The notes beneath the pieces are model-generated. The model was not told where the DNA came from and did no database searches. It saw only the letters and a program-made list of their open reading frames with translations. Below are positions 43,342 through 51,746 of a stretch of DNA of 64,000 bases, piece by piece. Origin of the DNA: Halopseudomonas pachastrellae (GTDB taxonomy: Bacteria > Pseudomonadota > Gammaproteobacteria > Pseudomonadales > Pseudomonadaceae); contig NZ_FOUD01000005.1 in assembly GCF_900114765.1 (NCBI RefSeq), positions 1 to 64,000 on the forward strand, given 5' to 3'. Position 1 is the stretch's first letter. Each line of letters starts with the position of its first letter. Both the position numbers and the translations under genes were made by a program.

Positions 43342-44223
43342 ATGGCCGCTCAGGACATTACCCAGCGCTTTATCTTCGACAACGCCGATGTGCGCGGTGA
43401 GCTGGCGTCGCTCGATAGCAGCTATCGCGAAATTCTGGCAAAGCATGCCTATCCGCAGCCGGTACAGGCGTTGCTCGGCGAGATGCTCGCCGCTGCCGTG
43501 CTGCTGTCGACCACCATCAAGTTCGATGGTTTGCTGATTCTGCAGGCGCGCTCCAGCGGCCCTGTGTCTACCTTGATGGTGGAGTGCTCCAGCGACCAGG
43601 CGGTGCGCGGCATCGCCCGTTATGCCGATGACCTGCAGGGCGAAACGCTGGACGAGCTGATGCCCGACGGCGTGCTGGCTATCACCATCGATCCGACCAA
43701 TGGTCAGCGTTACCAGGGCATCGTCTCGCTGGAAGGTGGCTCGCTGGCTGCCGCGCTGGACAGCTATTTTGCCAATTCCGAACAGTTGCCCACCCGTTTC
43801 CGTCTGCTGGCCGATGGCCGCGCGGCACGTGGCTTCCTGCTGCAGGCGCTGCCGGCCGGCCGCCAGCCTGATGCCCAGGAGCGCGAAGAGACCTGGCAGC
43901 GGCTGAACATTCTGGCCGACACCCTGAGCGCCGAAGAGTTGATCAGTCTGGACAACCAGACCCTGCTGCATCGCCTGTATCACGAGGAAGATGTGCGGCT
44001 GTTTGACGCACGTCCGGCCCGGTTTGAATGCAGCTGCTCGGCGGAGCGTTCCGGTAACGCGCTGGTCAGCCTGGGGCGCGAGGATGTGCTGCAGCTACTG
44101 CAGGAGCAGGGCGGAGAGATCACCGTCGACTGTCAGTTCTGCAACAGCCGTTATCAGTACGACGAGGCTGCCGTGCACGCGCTGTTTGATGCCGCCGCCG
44201 AGCACGCGCGCAGCCTGCATTGA
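43342..44223 (+). CDS. hslO: HslO, Hsp33 redox-regulated chaperone
   Basis: A 293-residue holdase chaperone activated by oxidation. The N-terminal domain runs from DITQRFIFDNADVRGELASLD. The C-terminal redox switch has the zinc-binding cysteines as CSC (FECSCSAERSGNAL) and CQFC (VDCQFCNSRYQYD), with spacing as in E. coli Hsp33. AEELISLDNQTLLHRLYHEEDVRLF links the domains. Follows hslR and ends at the start of a 45-base hairpin. pckA lies downstream with its own leader. Confidence 0.95.
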   Translation: MAAQDITQRFIFDNADVRGELASLDSSYREILAKHAYPQPVQALLGEMLAAAVLLSTTIKFDGLLILQARSSGPVSTLMVECSSDQAVRGIARYADDLQGETLDELMPDGVLAITIDPTNGQRYQGIVSLEGGSLAAALDSYFANSEQLPTRFRLLADGRAARGFLLQALPAGRQPDAQEREETWQRLNILADTLSAEELISLDNQTLLHRLYHEEDVRLFDARPARFECSCSAERSGNALVSLGREDVLQLLQEQGGEITVDCQFCNSRYQYDEAAVHALFDAAAEHARSLH

Positions 44224-44224
44224 G

Positions 44225-44269
44225 GCAGGCTGCGTCATTGTCTTTTTTTTGGCATAATGACGCGCCTGC
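44225..44269 (+). terminator. Long hairpin with T8 loop after hslO
   Basis: GCAGGC(T)GCGTCATT at 44225-44239 pairs with AATGACGCGCCTGC at 44256-44269, a 14-bp stem with a single bulged T. The 16-base loop contains eight T in a row. It starts 2 bases past the hslO stop. The T-run is in the loop and not after the stem, so it is not a standard terminator. Confidence 0.55.
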
Positions 44270-44323
44270 GCGCTAGCCAGCGCTGTATTCCATGGATGAA
44301 ACCTAATTGAACCCCACAGACTT

Positions 44324-44342
44324 AGACCGAACTGGTCGGTCT
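44324..44342 (+). promoter_or_regulatory. Inverted repeat in the pckA leader
   Basis: AGACCGA at 44324-44330 pairs with TCGGTCT at 44336-44342 around ACTGG, about 40 bases upstream of the pckA start. The flanking TTAG/TTAG are near-symmetric. It could be an operator or a leader hairpin. Confidence 0.45.
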
Positions 44343-44382
44343 TAGCGCTATATTCGGTCAAAGTCGAAGAGGACCCTGTTTG

Positions 44383-45930
44383 ATGACGCAAGCTACCAAC
44401 ACCGTGTACACCGACCTCAGCGTCGCACATTTGATCGAGCTGGCCATTCAGCGCAACGAAGGCCAACTGGCCGACACCGGCGCTCTGGTAGTCAAGACCG
44501 GTGAGCGCACTGGCCGCTCGCCGATGGACCGCTTCATCGTCGATGAGCCCTCCACCAGCTCTGCTATCGCCTGGGGCGCAGTCAACCGTCCTTTCCCGGC
44601 CGACAAGTTCGATGGTCTGTGGGCCCGCGTTGCCGATTACCTGGGCAGCAAGGAAAGCTTTGTTTCCCACGTTCACGTTGGTGCCGATCCGCAGCACTAC
44701 CTGCCCGTCGTCATGGAAACCGAGACCGCCTGGCACAACGTGTTCGGCCGTACCCTGTTCATCAATCCCGAGGCTTATAACCCGGCTGGTCGTGATGCAT
44801 GGCAGATCATGAACGCGCCGTACTTTGTCTGCGAGCCTGAGCGTGACGGCACCAACAGCGATGGTTGCGTGATCATCAACTTTGCTCAGCGCAAAGTCCT
44901 GCTTGCGGGCATGCAGTACGCCGGTGAAATGAAGAAGGCCATGTTCTCGGTACAGAACTTCCTGCTGCCGGCCAAGGACGTGCTGCCGATGCACTGCGCC
45001 GCCAACGTTGGTGATGACGGTGACACCACGCTGTTCTTCGGTCTGTCCGGCACCGGCAAGACCACTCTGTCCGCCGACGAAGCGCGTAACCTGATTGGCG
45101 ACGACGAGCACGGCTGGGCCGAAGGCTCCGTGTTCAACATCGAAGGTGGCTGCTACGCCAAGTGCATCGACCTGTCGCAGAAGAACGAGCCGGTTATCTG
45201 GAATGCCATCAAGTTCGGCTCCATTGTCGAGAACGTCGTCATCGACGAAACCACTCGTCACGCCGACTACACCGATGTCAGCCTGACCCAGAACACCCGT
45301 GCAGCCTACCCGCTGGAGCACGTCGAGAAGCGCGTTGAAGCCAACCTGGCCGGTGAGCCGAACGCGATCATCTTCCTGACCTGCGACCTGGCTGGTGTTC
45401 TGCCGCCGGTGTCCATCCTCAACAACGAGCAGGCGGCCTACCACTTCCTGTCCGGTTACACCGCACTGGTCGGCTCTACCGAGATGGGTTCTGGCGGCGG
45501 CATCAAGTCCACCTTCTCTACCTGCTTCGGCGCGCCGTTCTTCCCGCGTCCGGCTGGTGAATACGCCGAGCTGCTGATCAAGCGCATCAACGCCTTCGGC
45601 AGCAAGGTCTATCTGGTCAACACCGGCTGGACCGGTGGCTCCTACGGTACTGGCAGCCGCTTCAGCATCCCGACTACCCGCGCGATTATCGCCGCGATCC
45701 AGTCTGGCGCGCTGATCGGTGCCGAGACCGAGCACCTGCCCGGTATCAACCTGGATGTGCCCAAGGCTGTTCCGGGCGTTGAAACCAAGCTGCTGAACCC
45801 GCGTAACACGTGGGCCAATGGCGCTGACTACGATCAGGCTGCCCAGGAACTGGCCAAGCTGTTCGTTGAAAACTTCAAGAAATTCGAGGTTTCCGACGCC
45901 ATCGTTGCAGCAGGTCCGCAGCTGGGCTGA
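44383..45930 (+). CDS. pckA: PckA, phosphoenolpyruvate carboxykinase (ATP)
   Basis: ATP-dependent enzyme of 515 residues that converts oxaloacetate to PEP, the first committed step of gluconeogenesis. The ATG at 44383 has GAGGA upstream. Kinase motifs are [28 protein letters not shown] near residue 220, with metal-ligand regions [12 protein letters not shown] and [51 protein letters not shown] is the family signature. It ends in a perfect terminator at 45951-45978. The strong, even codon use suggests high expression. Same neighbourhood (hslO-pckA) as in P. aeruginosa. Confidence 0.97.
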   Translation: MTQATNTVYTDLSVAHLIELAIQRNEGQLADTGALVVKTGERTGRSPMDRFIVDEPSTSSAIAWGAVNRPFPADKFDGLWARVADYLGSKESFVSHVHVGADPQHYLPVVMETETAWHNVFGRTLFINPEAYNPAGRDAWQIMNAPYFVCEPERDGTNSDGCVIINFAQRKVLLAGMQYAGEMKKAMFSVQNFLLPAKDVLPMHCAANVGDDGDTTLFFGLSGTGKTTLSADEARNLIGDDEHGWAEGSVFNIEGGCYAKCIDLSQKNEPVIWNAIKFGSIVENVVIDETTRHADYTDVSLTQNTRAAYPLEHVEKRVEANLAGEPNAIIFLTCDLAGVLPPVSILNNEQAAYHFLSGYTALVGSTEMGSGGGIKSTFSTCFGAPFFPRPAGEYAELLIKRINAFGSKVYLVNTGWTGGSYGTGSRFSIPTTRAIIAAIQSGALIGAETEHLPGINLDVPKAVPGVETKLLNPRNTWANGADYDQAAQELAKLFVENFKKFEVSDAIVAAGPQLG

Positions 45931-45950
45931 GTAGCCAGATTGGTGCTCTG

Positions 45951-45978
45951 ACGAAACCCGCCTTCTGGCGGGTTTCGT
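45951..45978 (+). terminator. Rho-independent terminator of pckA
   Basis: ACGAAACCCGCC at 45951-45962 pairs perfectly with GGCGGGTTTCGT at 45967-45978 over a TTCT loop, then GTTTCT. Twenty bases after the pckA stop. Confidence 0.85.
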
Positions 45979-46027
45979 GTTTCTGGGCGACAGGCATAGA
46001 ACGTTGAAATAAAAGAGATAAAAAGGG

Positions 46028-46055
46028 TTGACACTCCTGCGCTGGTCGGTAAAAT
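46028..46055 (+). promoter_or_regulatory. Sigma-70 promoter of the tRNA cluster
   Basis: A perfect -35 TTGACA at 46028-46033 and a -10 TAAAAT at 46050-46055 are separated by 16 bases. The G+C-rich sequence GGCGCGCC directly after the -10 is typical of stringently controlled stable-RNA promoters. The first tRNA begins at 46119. Confidence 0.8.
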
Positions 46056-46118
46056 GGCGCGCCTCAGCAGGGGATATGTGTACCAACCACTACCCCTGTT
46101 GAGGTGTTTCAAGTCCGG

Positions 46119-46194
46119 TCCGCGATAGCTCAGTCGGTAGAGCAAATGACTGTTAATCATTGGGTCCCAGGTTCGAGTCCTGGTCGCGGAGCCA
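46119..46194 (+). tRNA. tRNA-Asn (GTT)
   Basis: Complete cloverleaf of 76 bases with CCA encoded. The acceptor stem TCCGCGA pairs with TCGCGGA; D-arm TAGCTCAGTCGGTAGAGC; anticodon GTT at 46152-46154 in loop CTGTTAA; T-arm CAGGTTCGAGTCCTG. First of three tRNAs on one transcript. Confidence 0.97.
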
Positions 46195-46207
46195 ACTTGA
46201 AATAGTA

Positions 46208-46284
46208 CGGGGTATAGCGCAGCCTGGTAGCGCGCCTGCTTTGGGAGCAGGATGTCGAGAGTTCGAATCCCTCTACCCCGACCA
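46208..46284 (+). tRNA. tRNA-Pro (TGG)
   Basis: Complete cloverleaf of 77 bases with CCA. The acceptor stem CGGGGTA pairs with TACCCCG; anticodon stem CCTGC/GCAGG with loop TTTGGGA gives anticodon TGG at 46242-46244; T-loop GTTCGAATC is standard. Lies 13 bases after tRNA-Asn. Confidence 0.97.
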
Positions 46285-46298
46285 GTTTTTTTGAGCAT

Positions 46299-46374
46299 GG
46301 GTCGTTAGCTCAGTTGGTAGAGCAGTTGGCTTTTAACCAATTGGTCGTAGGTTCGAATCCTACACGACCCACCA
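46299..46374 (+). tRNA. tRNA-Lys (TTT)
   Basis: Complete cloverleaf of 76 bases with CCA. Acceptor GGGTCGT pairs with ACGACCC; anticodon loop CTTTTAA gives TTT at 46332-46334; T-loop GTTCGAATC. Last tRNA of the cluster; a T-rich stretch (TTCTTTTTTATTT, about 46399-46411) follows. Confidence 0.97.
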
Positions 46375-46836
46375 CTCAAACCCTTCCTTGTAGTACCTCT
46401 TCTTTTTTATTTGAATATCTTTATCCGTCCTGCCTTGAGCGGGTTTTTGCGTTTGTGGTTGGCGTGGGCTAATGGCATGTGCTGTGCCTGTGGGTACGCT
46501 CAGAAAGCGGCCATTTCTTGCATTGTGCTGTTGCTTAGTCAGCCTTTCGCCTTCATGGCGAGCCAAGGGGGGCTGCTTGCCCAGCCCCCCTTAGCAATCC
46601 CCCGGGCACCCGACTACGCGGCCCTTCGGGTTCGCTGCGTTGCTTGGGCTGACGGGGAGTCGCAGAACTCGGGGCTGCGCCCCTCAAACATGCTGCGACT
46701 CTTTTTCCCGCCAGCCCTGCGCTACTCGCCCGCGTAAACGGGACGAACCCTGCGTGCACGCTGCGCCACCGAAGTATTGGCCAACCAGGAAAAGAGCTTT
46801 ATCGCGTTACCTCAACGTGCCACGAAGGATTAAACA
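46375..46836. other. 462-bp stretch without a credible gene, rich in structure
   Basis: After a T-rich stretch behind the tRNAs, the sequence is unusually structured. A 108-codon plus-strand frame (46411-46737) exists, but it has no homology I recognise and its low-complexity Ala/Arg/Leu pattern looks like chance coding of a repeat. The 11-bp hairpin at 46565-46592 and GGGGCTGCGCCCC near 46674 lie inside. The composition (CGGCCCTTCGGGTTCGCTGCG, AACTCGGGGCTGCGCCCCTC) resembles multi-copy intergenic repeats. Confidence 0.5.
46565..46592. repeat. Perfect 11-bp hairpin in the post-tRNA stretch
   Basis: AAGGGGGGCTG at 46565-46575 pairs perfectly with CAGCCCCCCTT at 46582-46592 over CTTGCC. No T-run follows on either strand. 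Confidence 0.75.
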
Positions 46837-46859
46837 AAACCCCGCACGCGGCGGGGTTT
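46837..46859. terminator. Bidirectional terminator at the 3' end of ndh
   Basis: AAACCCCGC at 46837-46845 pairs with GCGGGGTTT at 46851-46859 over ACGCG. It ends 20 bases before the ndh stop, reading on the minus strand, where GTTTTGTTTAAT follows the stem. A- and T-tracts on both sides allow function in either direction. Confidence 0.8.
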
Positions 46860-46879
46860 GTTGGTGGCCTCAGAGGCGC

Positions 46880-48202
46880 TCAGTGCAGCTTCAGGCGCGG
46901 TTCAGTGGTTCGCCCGAACTGGTCGCTGAGCATCAGCATCAGCGTGCGTGGCACGCCGTACAGGGCCATCTGGTGCATGCGGTAGAGCGAGATGTAGAAC
47001 ATGCGTGCCAGACGCCCCTCCAGCATCACGTTGCCGGTCAGGTTGCCCATCAGATTCCCCACAGCGCTGAAGCTCGACAGCGAGATCAGCGAGCCGTAGT
47101 CACGGTAGCTGTATTCTTTTTCGGGTTTGCCGTCGAGCAGGTTGCGCAGGTTTTTCGCCAGCAGGCTAGCCTGCTGGTGAGCTGCTTGCGCCCGTGGCGG
47201 TACAAACTTGCCGGGCTCATCGGTAGGGCAGGCGGCGCAGTCGCCGAAGGCGTAAATGCGCTCTTCGCCGTTGACCTTCAGGGTGCGGTCGACTTCGAGC
47301 TGGTTGATGCGGTTGGTGGGCATGCCCAGGCCGGCGAGGAAGGCCGGGGCGCGAATGCCGGCTGCCCAGACTTTGAGGCTGGCGGGGATTTCCTCACCGT
47401 TGCCCAGGATCAGGCGGTCGGCCTTGACCTCTTTGACCGGCGAGCCGGTATGCAGGTGCACACCCAGGTCACGGAGGATTTCCGTTACCGGGCCACCAAT
47501 GCGCTCGGGCAGGGCCGGGAGCAGCCGTGGGCTGGCTTCGATAATGTTGATGTTGAGGTCTTCCGGGCTGATGCGGTTGAAGCCGTAGGCGCGCAGCAGC
47601 TGGGCGGCATGGTGCAGCTCGGCGGCCAGCTCGACGCCGGTGGCGCCGGCGCCAATGATGGCGACGTTGATCGGCTCACGGGCGGCGCCGCGTTCGCTGG
47701 CCTGGGCCTTCATGTACTGGTTGAGCAGATGGCGGTGGAACCGCTCTGCCTGGGCGCGGGTATCGAGGAACAGGCAGTGTTCGGCGGCGCCCGGGGTGTT
47801 GAAGTCGTTGGTGGTACTGCCGACGGCGATGACCAGGTAGTCGTAGTCGAGTTCACGCGGGGCGATCAGCTCGACGCCTTTTTCATCCTGAATGGCAGCC
47901 AGCTGAATGGTACGGCGCTCGCGGTCCAGCCCGGTCATGGCGCCCAGCTGAAAGGCAAAGTGATTCCACTTGCCCTGGGCGACGTAGTTCAGCTCGTCCT
48001 CGGTCGAGTTGAGCGAGCCGGCGGCGACTTCGTGCAGCAGCGGCTTCCAGATGTGGGTCATGTTGGCGTCGACCAGAGTGATTCTGGCCTTGCCCTTGCG
48101 GCCGAGCTTGCGGCCCAGGCGGGTAACCAGTTCCAGGCCGCCGGCGCCACCGCCGACAACGACAATGCGCGGGGGCGCGCTGGGGTTTGATGAGTCTGAC
48201 AT
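46880..48202 (-). CDS. ndh: Ndh, type II NADH:quinone dehydrogenase
   Basis: Membrane-associated flavoenzyme of 440 residues that passes electrons from NADH to quinone without proton pumping. FAD-binding motif RIVVVGGGAGGLELVTRLGRKLG lies at the N-terminus and the NADH-binding motif NVAIIGAGATGVELAAELHH near residue 178. ERIYAFGDCAACPTD is the second FAD contact. The C-terminal amphipathic part (FYISLYRMHQMALYGVPRTLMLML) anchors the protein to the membrane. The DUF3094 gene stands upstream on the same strand, as in other Pseudomonas. Confidence 0.95.
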   Translation of the reverse strand: MSDSSNPSAPPRIVVVGGGAGGLELVTRLGRKLGRKGKARITLVDANMTHIWKPLLHEVAAGSLNSTEDELNYVAQGKWNHFAFQLGAMTGLDRERRTIQLAAIQDEKGVELIAPRELDYDYLVIAVGSTTNDFNTPGAAEHCLFLDTRAQAERFHRHLLNQYMKAQASERGAAREPINVAIIGAGATGVELAAELHHAAQLLRAYGFNRISPEDLNINIIEASPRLLPALPERIGGPVTEILRDLGVHLHTGSPVKEVKADRLILGNGEEIPASLKVWAAGIRAPAFLAGLGMPTNRINQLEVDRTLKVNGEERIYAFGDCAACPTDEPGKFVPPRAQAAHQQASLLAKNLRNLLDGKPEKEYSYRDYGSLISLSSFSAVGNLMGNLTGNVMLEGRLARMFYISLYRMHQMALYGVPRTLMLMLSDQFGRTTEPRLKLH

Positions 48203-48292
48203 CTTGGTTTCTCACGGATAATGGAAACGGGGCGTCAGTCTGCGCTCCGGTCGGCTGTCATCGGGCGGGCGGGAGCTGGCGTGGTCGAGTGA

Positions 48293-48469
48293 TCAGACGG
48301 CGACGAGCTGGGCCAGCAGGCGTGACAGTAAACCCAGGCCAACTACCGAGCCGACTACCAGGGCGATGAGTATCCAGACCCGGAACGGGCGGCGCTCTAC
48401 CTGGTGAACCGGTGAGGCGAGGTATTGGTCAACACGCTTCTGGTCTTCGGGGTGTAGACGACTGGGCAT
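48293..48469 (-). CDS. DUF3094-family small membrane protein
   Basis: A 58-residue protein below the usual length cut-off, reading MPSRLHPEDQKRVDQYL from the ATG at 48469. The soluble N-terminus is followed by RRPFRVWILIALV and one hydrophobic helix (ILIALVVGSVVGLGLLSRLL). This pattern is that of DUF3094 proteins, conserved in Pseudomonas next to ndh. The gene ends 91 bases upstream of ndh. Its role is unknown; a membrane partner of a respiratory enzyme is conceivable from position only. Confidence 0.8.
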   Translation of the reverse strand: MPSRLHPEDQKRVDQYLASPVHQVERRPFRVWILIALVVGSVVGLGLLSRLLAQLVAV

Positions 48470-48614
48470 GGGGCGGCCTTTTTTGTGTGCATTGCAGTGC
48501 GTTGCTGCGCCAAGGCTTGACTGACTTTGCGGTCATTCTAGACCCTCGCTGGCCTGATTGCATTACTCCTTTGGAGCTGCCTGCTATCATCGCTGTCACC
48601 AATGGGAGGTTGTC

Positions 48615-49298
48615 ATGTTGTCCGCCGCGCTGTTAACACCCGTTCAATCGGTTCTCTGCCTGCTGATCTATGCAGCGGCGACCCTGTGGGCCCTGACCCG
48701 GGTCAGCTGGGTTGAGCTGGTGGCCGACAGCCGCAGGCAGCACCTGTTTTACGGGTGTGCCTTTGCCCTGTTTGCGCTGTGGCTGGTGCGCCGTGGTTTC
48801 GATAGCGGGCTGACGGTGCATTTTCTCGGCCTGACTGCCGTAACGCTGATTCTTGATTGGCCATTGGCACTGGTTGCTGGCGCCATCGCGCAGTTGGCGC
48901 TGGTACTGCTGGGGCTGGACGATCTGGCTGCGTTGGGCGCCAACGGGTTGTTGCGGGTGCTGGTGCCGGTCGCCATTACCCTGGCGCTCAGCCGCGCGCT
49001 GGAAGCGCGCCAGCCGCGTAACCTGTTCCTCTATATCTTCATCAGCGCCTTTTTTGCTGCGGGCCTTAGCGCTGTGGGCACGGTGATGGCCGGCATGGGC
49101 CTGCTGCACTGGTCGGGGCAACTGGTGCCGCCGGGCAGTCTGGTCGAGCTGCTAGGTTATCTGCTGCTGGTGATGTTTCCCGAAGGCTTCGTCAATGGCA
49201 CGGCAATCGCGGCGCTTATTGTCTTCCATCCGGACTGGGTTGAGACGTTCAATACCGACAGGTATCTGCAGGCGCCGCTGGATGATGACAAGCCCTGA
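48615..49298 (+). CDS. Polytopic membrane protein (ECF-type substrate component-like)
   Basis: A 227-residue, very hydrophobic protein with about six helices, from the ATG at 48615 with GGGAGG upstream. Segments such as HFLGLTAVTLILDWPLALVAGAIAQLAL, YIFISAFFAAGLSAVGTVMAGMG and LLLVMFPEGFVNGTAIAALIVFHPDWVETFN resemble the CbiM-like permeases of energy-coupling-factor systems. Most related Pseudomonas genes carry this annotation, but no ATPase or T component is nearby and the metal-binding N-terminal His of CbiM is not evident, so transport function is unproven. Confidence 0.7.
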   Translation: MLSAALLTPVQSVLCLLIYAAATLWALTRVSWVELVADSRRQHLFYGCAFALFALWLVRRGFDSGLTVHFLGLTAVTLILDWPLALVAGAIAQLALVLLGLDDLAALGANGLLRVLVPVAITLALSRALEARQPRNLFLYIFISAFFAAGLSAVGTVMAGMGLLHWSGQLVPPGSLVELLGYLLLVMFPEGFVNGTAIAALIVFHPDWVETFNTDRYLQAPLDDDKP

Positions 49299-49360
49299 GG
49301 CAGGTCAATGTCCGGTGCTGGCGCTTATGCTCAAATGCATCATCGAACAGGAGAGAAGCG

Positions 49361-49576
49361 ATGTCTGCATACAAAATTGCTCAACAGGTAATGGTCGAGG
49401 CGATCGAGAAGGCTGCTGCCGCGGGACACGATGAACAGGCGCTGGCGCGCGCGTTGATGAGTGAAGTGATTGCGGTCTACAAGAAGGGGCGCTCGCAGGC
49501 GGATATCGCCAGCGAGCTGGATTTTCTGGCGAATAACCTGGATGACGATCAGGACTACGCCTTCATGCGCCCCTGA
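49361..49576 (+). CDS. Conserved small cytoplasmic protein, function unknown
   Basis: A 71-residue acidic, helical protein beginning MSAYKIAQQVMVEAIEKAAAAG with GGAGAG upstream of the ATG. It has two helix-rich halves and a C-terminal DDDQDYAFMRP tail. A segment AVYKKGRSQADIASELDFLANNL suggests a helix-turn-helix-like packing but no signature is certain. It follows the membrane protein gene by 62 bases. I do not recognise a function. Confidence 0.65.
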   Translation: MSAYKIAQQVMVEAIEKAAAAGHDEQALARALMSEVIAVYKKGRSQADIASELDFLANNLDDDQDYAFMRP

Positions 49577-49600
49577 GGGGGCGCATTGCCTGACGGCTAG

Positions 49601-50302
49601 TTAGTCGCGTACTTCGATCACGCCATTGGCACTGACGCTGACGTCTGACTGACCGCCTTCGACCTGCGGCGCGCCGCCAGCGGCGTCGGAGGCCATCATC
49701 AGCTTCTCGGCGCGGTAGCGGACCGGTTGCATGTACTGGGTATTGAGGTTCAGGTTGACGATCTTGTAGTCGCTGCCGCCCAGGCTGCGTGTGGCGATAT
49801 CGGCGCGTGCCTTGAACGCCTCGATGGCTTTGGCGATCAACTGGTCTTCGGTCTCGCGGCGGCTGTCAGCGGACAGGCTGAACTGCATGCTGCCAAGGCT
49901 CAGGTCGCCAAGCAGCTCGCCGGTCAGCGCAGATATGGCGGCAAAGTCGCTGCCCTCGATATTCAGTTCGCCGCGCTCGCGCCAGGCAATGATGTTTTCA
50001 CCCTTCTCGTCATACACCGGGTGGCTGCTGCGGCTGCCGCTGCTGACGCGAATATTCTGGCTCTGGCGTGCGGTTTCCAGACCGGCATTGAGGCGCTGGG
50101 TAATGGCTGCGGCCAGTTTGGCCGGGTCGCGGTCCTGGTCCTCGGCGTAGAAGGTCACTTGCATGGTGTCATGATTGACCGCCTGCTCGACCTGGGTTTG
50201 CAGGGAAATCTGGTTGTAACGGGGCTCGTCGGCCTGGGCGGCGCTGGCCAGCAGGCTGCCACTGAGCAGCAGGCCGGTCAGGGGCAGAAACAGTGTACGC
50301 AT
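49601..50302 (-). CDS. SIMPL-domain (DUF541) periplasmic protein
   Basis: A 233-residue exported protein with a clear signal peptide (MRTLFLPLTGLLLSGSLLASAAQA, cut after about residue 24). The mature part is the SIMPL/DUF541 fold: VEQAVNHDTMQVTFYAEDQDRDPAKLAAAITQRLNAGL, TSALTGELLGDLSLGSMQFSLS-like region and a C-terminal VSVSANGVIEVRD strand. Members are periplasmic or outer-membrane-associated oligomers; E. coli YggE relates to oxidative stress. Divergent from roxS. Confidence 0.85.
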   Translation of the reverse strand: MRTLFLPLTGLLLSGSLLASAAQADEPRYNQISLQTQVEQAVNHDTMQVTFYAEDQDRDPAKLAAAITQRLNAGLETARQSQNIRVSSGSRSSHPVYDEKGENIIAWRERGELNIEGSDFAAISALTGELLGDLSLGSMQFSLSADSRRETEDQLIAKAIEAFKARADIATRSLGGSDYKIVNLNLNTQYMQPVRYRAEKLMMASDAAGGAPQVEGGQSDVSVSANGVIEVRD

Positions 50303-50477
50303 GGTGTTCTCCTTTGCAGTGTTGAGTCAGACAGGTGCGGTGGCGGCGGGTTCCCGGCACCTGTGCTTGCGGCAGTTTTTCAGCAGCGCCCGGGCAGTTT
50401 ATGCGACCCTGTGTCACATCGGCCCCTGCGGCGGGCGCCCTATACTGGAGTTTTTCGGCGTGCCCCATCGTACCCTC

Positions 50478-51746
50478 ATGAGTCCCAACACGCTGGCCTT
50501 GTCCCCGTCCCGGCAGAACCTCTGGCGCCTGGTGCTGATTCGCCTGCTGGTGTTGCTGGCGCAGAGCGTGTCGGTGCTGGCTGCGTATCTCAGCGGCTGG
50601 TTTCCGCTGCCCTGGACGCCTTTGCTGGCGGCGCTGAGCGTCTCGGCGCTGGTCAGTATCCTGACCTTGCTGCGCTTGCGCTTCAGTTGGCCAGTGACCA
50701 GTCTGGAGTACGCGCTGCAGCTGCTGTTCGACATGGTCGTGCACAGCGTGTTGCTCTACTACTCGGGTGGCCCGACCAACCCCTTCGTATCCTATTACCT
50801 GGTGCCGCTGACCATCGCCGCGGCAACCTTGCCGTGGTTCTTCACTGCGGTGTTGGCCGTAGTAGCGGTTACCTCCTATAGCGCGCTGCTGGTGTGGTAT
50901 CAGCCATTGACCGCGTTCGAAATTCCGCTGGGCGGCGGGCTGATCAACCTGCATGTGATCGGCATGTGGCTTAACTTTGCCATGAGCGCCGGGCTGATCA
51001 GCCTGTTTGTGGTACGCATGGCCGATGCCCTGCGTCAGCACGCCGAGCGCCTTGCCCAGCGCCGGGAGCAGAGCGCGCGCGACGCTCAGCTGCTGGGCAT
51101 TGCCAGTGTTGCGGCTGGCGCGGCGCACGAGCTGTCTACGCCACTATCGACCATGAGCGTACTGCTCAAGGAAATCAGTAAGGATTATTCCGACCCGCAG
51201 CTGCAGGAAGACATGGCCGTGCTGCAGGAGCAGGTCAGGCTGTGCAAGGACAGTCTCCAGCATATGGTGCGCAGCGCCGAAAGCAGTCGCCTGCAGCCGG
51301 AAAAGAGCGAGTCCGCCGATGTCTGGCTGCGCGCCATGCTGGAGCGCTGGCAGCTGATGCGGCCCGAGGCTGCCTGGCAATTGCTGCCGTTGCAGGAGGG
51401 CACGCCGCCGGTGATGCGCGCCACGCCCGAGCTGGGCCAGGCGGTGTTGAACCTGCTGAACAATGCCGCCGATGCCTGTCCGGACAATATTCAGATCAGC
51501 CTGCAATGGGATGCCCAGCTGCTGACGCTGCGCATTCGTGATCATGGGCCGGGCGTGCCGCTGCATATCGCTGAGCAGCTGGGGACGGCCTTTGTCACAA
51601 CCAAGGGCAAGAAGGGCTTTGGCCTGGGGCTGTTCCTCAGCCAGGCTGCGGTAGAGCGATTGGGGGGCAGTGTACGGCTGTTCAATCAGGACGGCGGTGG
51701 TACCCTGACCGAAGTACAGTTGCCGGTGGCGGCAGGAGAACGTTGA
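50478..51746 (+). CDS. roxS: RoxS, redox-sensing histidine kinase (RegB/PrrB type)
   Basis: Inner-membrane sensor kinase of 422 residues from the ATG at 50478 with six membrane helices in the first 180 residues. The RegB quinone-sensing heptapeptide GGxxNPF is present as GGPTNPF at 97-103. The phosphorylated His is H216 in ASVAAGAAHELSTPLSTM; the redox-active Cys of RegB has a counterpart in QVRLCKDSL (C255). The ATPase domain has NAADAC, DHGPGVP and GKKGFGLGLFLSQ. It governs respiratory and cyanide-insensitive oxidase genes in Pseudomonas. The stop overlaps the roxR start. Confidence 0.94.
   Translation: MSPNTLALSPSRQNLWRLVLIRLLVLLAQSVSVLAAYLSGWFPLPWTPLLAALSVSALVSILTLLRLRFSWPVTSLEYALQLLFDMVVHSVLLYYSGGPTNPFVSYYLVPLTIAAATLPWFFTAVLAVVAVTSYSALLVWYQPLTAFEIPLGGGLINLHVIGMWLNFAMSAGLISLFVVRMADALRQHAERLAQRREQSARDAQLLGIASVAAGAAHELSTPLSTMSVLLKEISKDYSDPQLQEDMAVLQEQVRLCKDSLQHMVRSAESSRLQPEKSESADVWLRAMLERWQLMRPEAAWQLLPLQEGTPPVMRATPELGQAVLNLLNNAADACPDNIQISLQWDAQLLTLRIRDHGPGVPLHIAEQLGTAFVTTKGKKGFGLGLFLSQAAVERLGGSVRLFNQDGGGTLTEVQLPVAAGER

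Noticed and set aside
46411-46737. 108-codon plus-strand ORF after the tRNA cluster
   Set aside because: No family resemblance, low-complexity Arg/Ala/Leu pattern, overlaps hairpins; most likely chance coding of repeat-like DNA.
46640-48190. 516-codon plus-strand frame antisense to ndh
   Set aside because: Shadow of the ndh frame; Ndh motifs on the minus strand are unambiguous.
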